Source: Hypomesus transpacificus (Eukaryota; Chordata; Actinopteri; Osmeriformes; Osmeridae). Taken from it: a stretch of 64,000 nucleotides of DNA. The translations under genes were made by a program, and so were the position numbers. The stretch's first letter is position 1. Each line of letters begins with the position of its first letter. This document shows positions 55,840 through 64,000 of the stretch, piece by piece. Where the stretch lies: assembly GCF_021917145.1 (NCBI RefSeq), contig NC_061071.1:1328460-1392459 (forward strand), written 5' to 3'. The notes under the pieces were generated by a model. That model saw nothing but the letters and a program-made list of their open reading frames with translations. It had not been told where the DNA came from and made no database searches.

Positions 55840-56860
55840 TGGTGTTGAGAGGAGACTGGTGTTGAGGGCAGACTGGAGACTGGTGTTGAGGGGAGACTGT
55901 AGACTGGTGTTTAGAGGAGACTGGAGACTGGTGTTGAGGGGAGACTGGAGACTGGTGTTGAGGGCAGACTGGTGTTGAGGGCAGAGTGGAGACTGGTGTT
56001 GAGGGCAGACTGGTGTTAAGGGCAGACTGGTGTTGAGGGGAGACTGGTGTTGAGGGGAGACTGGACACTGGTGTTGAGAGGAGACTGGTGTTGAGGGGAG
56101 ACTGGTGTTGAGTGGAGACTGGAGACTGGTGTTGAGGGGAGACTGGTGTTGAGGGGAGACTGGTGTTGAGGGGAGACTGGTGTTGAGTGGAGACTGGTGT
56201 TGAGAGGAGACTGGTGTTGAGTGGAGACTGGTGTTGAGGGGAGACTGGAGACTGGTGTTGAGAGGAGACTGGTGTTGAGGGGAGACTGGTGTTGAAAGGA
56301 GACTGGTGTTGAGAGGAGACTGGAGACTGGTGTTGAGAGGAGACTGGTGTTGAGGGGAGACTGGTGTTGAGTGGAGACTGGAGACTGGTGTTGAAAGGAG
56401 ACTGGTGTTGAGGGGAGACTGGTGTTGACTGGAGACTGGTGATGAGGGGAGACTGGTGTTGAGGGGAGACTGGTGTTGAGAGGAGACTGGTGTTGAGGGG
56501 AGACTGGTGTTGAGTGGAGACTGGAGACTGGTGTTGAAAGGAGACTGGTGTTGAGGGGAGACTGGTGTTGAAAGGAGACTGGTGTTGAGAGGAGACTGGT
56601 GTTGAGTGGAGACTGGAGACTGGTGTTGAAAGGAGACTGGTGTTGAGTGGAGACTGGTGTTGAGAGGAGACTGGTGTTGAGGGGAGACTGGTGTTGAGTG
56701 GAGACTGGAGACTGGTGTTGAAAGGAGACTGGTGTTGAGTGGAGACTGGTGTTGAAAGGAGACTGGTGTTGAGTGGAGACTGGTGTTGAAAGGAGACTGG
56801 TGTTGAGGGCAGACTGGTGTTGAGGGGAGACTGGTGTTGAGGGGAGACTGGAGACTAGTG
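55840..56860. repeat. 18-bp minisatellite, about 55 copies
   Basis: Unit GAGACTGGTGTTGAGGGG with variants GAGTG, GAGAG and AAAGG, and 9-bp GGAGACTG expansions. Frames of 300-365 aa on minus (STPVSPQHQ) are artefacts. Confidence 0.95.
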
Positions 56861-56864
56861 TTAC

Positions 56865-57605
56865 ATTTATGCATTTAGCAGACGCTTTCATCCAAAGCGA
56901 CTTCCAAAACAGAGCTTTAATAAGTGCATAGGTCACTGATCATAACAACGAGATAGTCCCAAACATTGCGGGTAGCCAAAACATGAAGCATACATTGTGA
57001 AAACTAAATAAGTCCCAAGGGGAAGAACCATAAGAGCATGTAGTTGAACAAGGTACAACTAAACAATTTAACAACATGAACCTAAAAAAGTGCAAGGGGG
57101 TACCTGTGGAAAAAGCAAGCAACAAAAATATATTACACAGCAAGTACAATAGTTTTAAGTCAGTTACAACTAACCAACAAGAGCAACAAGTCTCTCAAGA
57201 GACATTGTGATCCTGGAGGAAACATCAGGTCCAGCCAATCATTCCTAAGTGCCGTTGTACTCCTGGAACAAGTGTGTCTTGAGCCTTCTCTTGAAGGTGG
57301 AGAGACAGTCAGTGTCCCTGATGGAGGTGGGGAGTTGGTTCCACCACTGGGGGGCCAGACAGGAGAAGAGCTTGTGTTGGGACCGGGCAGCCTTGAGCGG
57401 TGGGACCACCAGACGGCTGTCAGAAGAAGACCGTAGGTGGCATGGGGGTGGGGGTGTAAGGCTGGAGCATAGACTTGATGTAGTCTGGTGCAGTCCCGTT
57501 CACGGCTCGGAAGGTCAGTACCAGGGTCTTGAATCTGATACGGGCCGTGATGGGAAGCCAGTGGAGAGAGATGAGGAGCGGGGTAACATGGGAGCGTCTG
57601 GGTAG
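56865..57605 (-). mobile_element. L2-type LINE 3' fragment, reverse orientation
   Basis: On minus it reads LHWLPITARIRFKTLVLTFR and NGTAPDYIKSMLQPYTP (RT C-terminus), then the 3' region of the family seen at 37,005-37,585, ending in CATTTAGCAGACGCTTTCAT on plus. It is degenerate and 5' truncated. Confidence 0.75.
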
Positions 57606-57607
57606 AT

Positions 57608-57830
57608 CAGGGGTGGGGAACCTTTTTTCTGCCAAGGGCCATTTGGATATTTCTAAAATCATTTGGGGGCCATACAGAATTATCAACTTAAAAATGTGCC
57701 TGCTATATTTGGTCAAACATTTAATTAACTCACCCCTAATGTGATGGCTGGAACTGCTTATCTTTGGTGAGGTTTGTGATGTTAGCTGGCACAGATGCAG
57801 CCTGCTTTGACTAGGGGTGCATTAAACATT
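57608..57830 (+). mobile_element. hAT/Charlie-like end fragment
   Basis: Begins CAGGGGTGGGGAACCTTTTT then CTGCCAAGGGCCATTTGGAT, a start typical of vertebrate Charlie-type hAT elements. It is cut off by the satellite array starting near 57,838. Confidence 0.55.
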
Positions 57831-57837
57831 TCTGGGG

Positions 57838-60180
57838 GGTAGGGGCAGACAGGACAGGATGTGAACAGAGAGAGGAGTGGAGCAGATAGGACAGGATGTA
57901 AACAGAGAGAGGAGTGGAGCAGATAGGACAGGATGTGAACAGAGAGAGGAGTGGAGCGGATAGGACAGGATGTGAACAGAGAGAGGAGTGGAGCGGATAG
58001 GACAGGATGTGAACAGAGAGAGGAGTGGAGCGGACAGGACAGGATGTGAACAGAGAGTGGAGCGGACAGGACAGGATGTGAACAGAGAGAGGAGTGGAGC
58101 GGACAGGACAGGATGTAAACAGAGAGAGGAGTGGAGCAGACAGGACAGGATGTGAACAGAGAGAGGAGTGGAGCGGACAGGATGTGAACAGAGAGAGGAG
58201 TGGAGCGGATAGGACAGGATGTGAACAGAGAGAGGAGTGGAGCGGACAGGACAGGATGTGAACAGAGAGTGGAGCGGACAGGACAGGATGTGAACAGAGA
58301 GAGGAGTGGAGCGGACAGGACAGGATGTGAACAGAGAGAGGTGTGGAGCGGATAGGACAGGATGTGAACAGAGAGAGGAGTGGAGCAGATAGGACAGGAT
58401 GTGAACAGAGAGAGGAGTGGAGCGGATAGGACAGGATGTGAACAGAGAGAGGAGTGGAGCGGACAGGACAGGATGTAAACAGAGAGAGGAGTGGAGCAGA
58501 CAGGACAGGATGTGAACAGAGAGAGGAGTGGAGCGGACAGGATGTGAACAGAGAGAGGAGTGGAGCAGATAGGACAGGATGTGAACAGAGAGAGGAGTGG
58601 AGCGGATAGGACAGGATGTGAACAGAGAGAGGAGTGGAGCGGACAGGACAGGATGTGAACAGAGAGTGGAGCGGACAGGACAGGATGTGAACAGAGAGAG
58701 GAGTGGAGCGGACAGGACAGGATGTGAACAGAGAGAGGAGTGGAGCGGACAGGACAGGATGTGAACAGAGAGAGGAGTGGAGCAGATAGGACAGGATGTG
58801 AACAGAGAGAGGAGTGGAGCGGATAGGACAGGATGTGAACAGAGAGAGGAGTGGAGCAGATAGGACAGGATGTGAACAGAGAGAGGAGTGGAGTGGATAG
58901 GACAGGATGTGAACAGAGAGAGGAGTGGAGCAGATAGGACAGGATGTGAACAGAGAGAGGAGTGGAGTGGACAGGACAGGATGTGAACAGAGAGAGGAGT
59001 GGAGCAGACAGGACAGGATGTGAACAGAGAGAGGAGTGGAGCGGATAGGACAGGATGTGAACAGAGAGAGGAGTGGAGCGGACAGGACAGGATGTGAACA
59101 GAGAGTGGAGCGGACAGGACAGGACAGGATGTGAACAGAGAGAGGAGTGGAGCGGACAGGACAGGATGTAAACAGAGAGAGGAGTGGAGCAGACAGGACA
59201 GGATGTGAACAGAGAGAGGAGTGGAGCGGACAGGATGTGAACAGAGAGAGGAGTGGAGCAGATAGGACAGGATGTGAACAGAGAGAGGAGTGGAGCGGAT
59301 AGGACAGGATGTGAACAGAGAGAGGAGTGGAGCGGACAGGACAGGATGTGAACAGAGAGTGGAGCGGACAGGACAGGATGTGAACAGAGAGAGGAGTGGA
59401 GCGGACAGGACAGGATGTGAACAGAGAGAGGAGTGGAGCGGACAGGACAGGATGTGAACAGAGAGAGGAGTGGAGCAGATAGGACAGGATGTGAACAGAG
59501 AGAGGAGTGGAGCGGATAGGACAGGATGTGAACAGAGAGAGGAGTGGAGCAGATAGGACAGGATGTGAACAGAGAGAGGAGTGGAGTGGATAGGACAGGA
59601 TGTGAACAGAGAGAGGAGTGGAGTGGACAGGACAGGATGTGAACAGAGAGAGGAGTGGAGCAGACAGGACAGGATGTGAACAGAGAGAGGAGTGGAGCGG
59701 ATAGGACAGGATGTGAACAGAGAGAGGAGTGGAGCAGATAGGACAGGATGTGAACAGAGAGAGGAGTGGAGCAGATAGGACAGGATGTGAACAGAGAGAG
59801 GAGTGGAGTGGACAGGACAGGATGTGAACAGAGAGAGGAGTGGAGCAGACAGGACAGGATGTGAACAGAGAGAGGAGTGGAGCGGATAGGACAGGATGTG
59901 AACAGAGAGAGGAGTGGAGCAGATAGGACAGGATGTGAACAGAGAGAGGAGTGGAGCGGACAGGACAGGATGTGAACAGAGAGAGGAGTGGAGCGGACAG
60001 GACAGGATGTGAACAGAGAGAGGAGTGGAGCGGACAGGACAGGATATGAACAGAGAGTGGAGCGGACAGGACAGGATGTGAACAGAGAGTGGAGCGGACA
60101 GGACAGGATGTGAACAGAGAGAGGAGTGGAGCGGACAGGACAGGATGTGAACAGAGAGAGGAGTGGAGCGGAGAGGAGAA
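57838..60180. repeat. 37-bp satellite array, about 63 copies, with higher-order structure
   Basis: Unit contains AGGACAGGATGTGAACAGAG then AGAGGAGTGGAGC and a variable GGAT, AGAT, GGAC or AGAC. Shortened units recur at fixed places. A marked variant (GGATGTAAACAG) recurs at about 58111, 58471 and 59163, spaced about 360 and 692 bp. Frames of more than 800 aa on minus are repeat artefacts. Confidence 0.95.
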
Positions 60181-61030
60181 GAGGCAGAGATGGTTATTTC
60201 TGGTCTGTTGATAGTGAGAGGGAAGCAGGCTGCTTCTGATCTGAAAGCATACATGGCCTGGTGGCAATACAACACTTCTGGTGAACAAACTCATCCAGCT
60301 GTTACTGTGACCTGTGAGAGGTGTGACCTGTGACTAAAGGAACTGCGACTGTGGTCTCTGCTGGATACAGTGTCATCCAGTGGAAGCTTCTGGTACTGTA
60401 GCTGTAGTGTGTTTGTAAATGTCTGTGTACGTGGGGTGTGTATGTGGGGTGCACTTGACAGAGCCCAGCTCACAGAACATTGAACACTCTGCCGCCTCCA
60501 AGTGGACAAAGATATACATGATTGTTTACTTCTGCAGCTTCTTTTTCCGTCATCTGACAACTTTGACTGGTTCCTCCCTAACCCTAACCTCTACCGTTCT
60601 GGACCATGGCCGGGTCCTCTACCGTACTGGACCGTAACAAATGTTCCACATACTGATGTGACAGAGGTTAGTTTTTCCTGTGTTAAGCATAGTTGTGTTT
60701 TCTCTCTCTCTCATGCTCTCTTTTTTTTCTCTGTCTCTCTCACTCTCTAACACGGTGGCCGGGTTATTTCTGCCAATAAGACATTTATAAAAAAAATAGC
60801 CTCAAGGTGCTACTAGCCTACGAGCCTTGGGGACCACACATAAGCCGGAAAAAAAAAAAAAAAAATCAACTGTAGTGTCCATCAGCCTACTTTTATCTTT
60901 CTGGTGAATCAACGCTTATTCGAGCAATTTTCAAACCGCAAATGTAGCCGCCGAACGGACCGGGCTTCGTGAAAGCGGTGCTGAGCAACCCCTGCCACCA
61001 GAGACTGCTTCGGTCTTGCATTTATCTTCC
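60180..61030. other. Spacer between two satellite arrays
   Basis: About 850 bp of mostly single-copy sequence with a CT-rich tract (60,700-60,740) and a poly-A run (60,850-60,866). No gene recognised. Confidence 0.5.
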
Positions 61031-62970
61031 CATTGATAAGCTCATCAATATAAACCTAACATTGATAAACTCATTAATATAAACCTAACATTGATAAGCT
61101 CATCAATATAAACCTAACATTGATAAGCTCATCAATATAAACCTAACATTAATAAACTCATCAATATAAACCTAACATTGATAAGCTCATCAATATAAAC
61201 CTAACATTGATAAGCTCATCAATATAAACCTAACATTGATAAACTCATCAATATAAACCTAACATTAATAAACTCATCAATATAAACCTAACATTGATAA
61301 ACTCATCAATATAAACCTAACATTGATAAGCTCATCAATATAAACCTAACATTGATAAACTCATCAATATAAACCTAACATTGATAAACTCATCAATATA
61401 AACCTAACATTGATAAACTCATCAATATAAACCTAACATTGATAAGCTCATCAATATAAACCTAACATTGATAAACTCATCAATATAAACCCAACATTGA
61501 TGAACTCATCAATATAAACCTAACATTGATAAGCTCATCAATATAAACCTAACATTGATAAACTCATCAATATAAACCTAACATTGATAAGCTCATCAAT
61601 ATAAACCTAACATTGATAAACTCATCAATATAAACCTAACATTGATAAGCTCATCAATATAAACCTAACATTGATAAGCTCATCAATATAAACCTAACAT
61701 TGATAAGCTCATCAATATAAACCTAACATTGATAAGCTCATCAATATAAACCTAACATTGATAAACCCATCAATATAAACCTAACATTGATGAACTCATC
61801 AATATAAACCTAACATTGATAAGCTCATCAATATAAACCTAACATTGATAAACTCATCAATATAAACCTAACATTGATAAGCTCATCAATATAAACCTAA
61901 CATTGATAAGCTCATCAATATAAACCTAACATTGATAAGCTCATCAATATAAACCTAACATTGATAAGCTCATCAATATAAACCTAACATTGATAAACTC
62001 ATCAATATAAACCTAACATTGATGAACTCATCAATATAAACCTAACATTGATAAGCTCATCAATATAAACCTAACATTGATAAACTCATCAATATAAACC
62101 TAACATTGATAAGCTCATCAATATAAACCTAACATTGATAAACTCATCAATATAAACCTAACATTGATAAGCTCATCAATATAAACCTAACATTGATAAG
62201 CTCATCAATATAAACCTAACATTGATAAGCTCATCAATATAAACCTAACATTGATAAACTCATCAATATAAACCTAACATTGATAAACTCATCAATATAA
62301 ACCTAACATTGATAAGCTCATCAATATAAACCTAACATTGATAAGCTCATCAATATAAACCTAACATTGATAAACTCATCAATATAAACCTAACATTGAT
62401 AAGCTCATCAATATAAATCTAACATTGATAAGCTCATCAATATAAACCTAACATTGATAAGCTCATCAATATAAACCTAACATTGATAAACTCATCAATA
62501 TAAACCTAACATTGATAAACTCATCAACATAAACCTAACATTGATAAGCTCATCAATATAAACCTAACATTGATAAGCTCATCAATATAAACCTAACATT
62601 GATAAGCTCATCAATATAAACCTAACATTGATAAGCTCATCAATATAAACCTAACATTGATAAGCTCATCAATATAAACCTAACATTGATAAGCTCATCA
62701 ATATAAACCTAACATTGATAAACTCATCAATATAAACCTAACATTGATAAACTCATCAATATAAACCTAACATTGATAAACTCATCAATATAAACCTAAC
62801 ATTGATAAGCTCATCAATATAAACCTAACATTGATAAGCTCATCAATATAAACCTAACATTGATAAACTCATCAATATAAACCTAACATTGATAAACTCA
62901 TCAATATAAACCTAACATTGATAAGCTCATCAATATAAATCTAACATTGATAAGCTCATCAATATAAACC
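61030..62970. repeat. 29-bp satellite array, about 66 copies
   Basis: Unit AACCTAACATTGATAAGCTC plus ATCAATATA. Copies differ almost only at one position (AAGCTC or AAACTC), with rare GATGAAC and AATAAAC forms. Each unit holds a TTGAT...ATCAA inverted repeat. Confidence 0.95.
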
Positions 62971-64000
62971 CTAAACATTAACCCTGTAAACTCTCTCCGG
63001 TTACCCGCAGGAAGTGTTTCACGGGCAGGTCAGCTTGTGCGAGAAAAAAGCCGAACATTGCCGCTAACCTGTAGCGCACGGAACTGTGAAGCCCTGCAGT
63101 CTTCATGTCAGGGAAACCAAATCTACACTTGTAGCCCTGCTGGGGCGGTCCTACTCGGGTTTTCCATAATAAAGACGTTAAGAGTAAGCTACTGGGCTTA
63201 ACTCAGCAATTCGCGTTTAGCGTCAACCCTTCTCCAGGGTAGGCTACTTGAGGTTGGCTGATCATCGAACTGCCCAGATGCAAATGATGTTTTAGAAACT
63301 GTGTTCTGTTTTGGTGAAGCGCAGAACTGGGCAACATCTGAAAGAAAGATACGAGATCTTCGGCGGGGAGTTTTTTGGAGCGTGAATGAAGAGAACGTTA
63401 CCACACCATCTTAAATGCCCAAAGTTAATTCTTTTTTTTTCTTCTGAATTATGTACCTTTGTCTCAAAGCCCGTTTGCTGGTGTAGGCGCTGCATTATCT
63501 GCTTGTAGAGACCGGGAAATGTTATGGACTTGGTAAATCTGTGCGCGCGGGCACCGCGTAGACCCCCCTCCGCCCCACCTCTTCCCTCTCTCTCTCTGAA
63601 TCTTTGAGCGAGCCCCACCCGATAGTGCCCTGCCTGGCGCACGTCCTTCACCAGGCGTAATCACGTTAGAACAGCACAGTTTGATTTTGAGAGTGCGCCT
63701 GAGACAGTCGTGGAGCGCATGGTTTGAACTGGCGTGTCCAGGGTGGTCCGCGGTAGCTCCTCGTGGTGTGGGATGCGTCGCCGACCGAGGACAGATAATA
63801 ATGGGAGGATGAACAATTGCCAACGGGTATAGATTTAGGAGAACACAGAACGCTTGTATCATTTCTTTCCTGCTCCTATTTTCCAGGAGTGTGATTTCAA
63901 ACATCCGTCACAGTGAACTGATCAATCATGACATGGCAAGAACGGACAGCAAACATGTTAACAGTTTTGAAAACGCTCGTTTCTGACAAGAGGCACGCAG
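62971..64000. other. GC-richer window end, possible 5' end of a further gene
   Basis: Sequence composition changes after the satellite. A plus-strand frame opens at an ATG near 63928 (MTWQERTANMLTVLKTLVSD) and runs to the window edge. Minus-strand frames at 63198-63904 overlap it. None is recognised, and the window end prevents a call. Confidence 0.25.

Noticed and set aside
57811-60294. Open frames of more than 800 codons on the minus strand
   Set aside because: They are the 37-bp satellite read through. Two frames are open at once, the content is pure repeat, and there is no unique domain.

Overview
The window looks like teleost fish nuclear DNA. Genes are split by GT-AG introns, LINE L2-type and hAT-type remnants are present, and the conserved genes have vertebrate orthologues. 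The gene set joins two human neighbourhoods: tsc22d1 and nufip1 (13q14 in human) and eef1b2, zdbf2 and dytn (2q33 in human). No tool was run. All exon models were built by hand from splice sites, reading phase and remembered family features. The species cannot be fixed from sequence alone.

Layout. 1-13.4 kb: tsc22d1 (minus strand), three coding exons with a large repeat-filled intron 1. 14.8-20.7 kb: nufip1 (minus), ten coding exons, whose last exon carries two large in-frame minisatellites. 21.3-26.2 kb: eef1b2 (plus), six coding exons, with two box C/D snoRNA candidates in its introns and a DNA transposon with long inverted repeats in intron 5. 27.4-32.6 kb: a zdbf2-type gene (plus). 32.5-37.7 kb: dytn (dystrotelin, minus), fourteen coding exons, tail-to-tail with zdbf2. 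38.7-39.7 kb: a CARD-domain gene broken by an L2 insertion and a stop codon. 40.3-41.9 kb: a P2RY8-like GPCR (minus). 43.5-44.4 kb: a compact CHAMP1-like zinc-finger gene (minus). 44.5-64 kb is gene-poor, with a hAT element (47.8-50.1 kb), an unidentified 5' coding exon (about 50.6-51.1 kb), LINE tails and four large tandem arrays (52.0-52.5, 55.8-56.9, 57.8-60.2 and 61.0-63.0 kb).

Relationships. nufip1 encodes a box C/D snoRNP assembly factor. It lies head-to-head, with about 690 bp between start codons, with eef1b2, which hosts the snoRNA candidates. zdbf2 and dytn converge with probably overlapping 3' UTRs. The rest is dominated by minisatellites. Several lie inside coding exons with units that are multiples of three, and two begin exactly at an exon/intron border and copy the 5' splice site in each unit. 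These repeats and the broken CARD gene are the most unusual content. I found no wholly new gene system.
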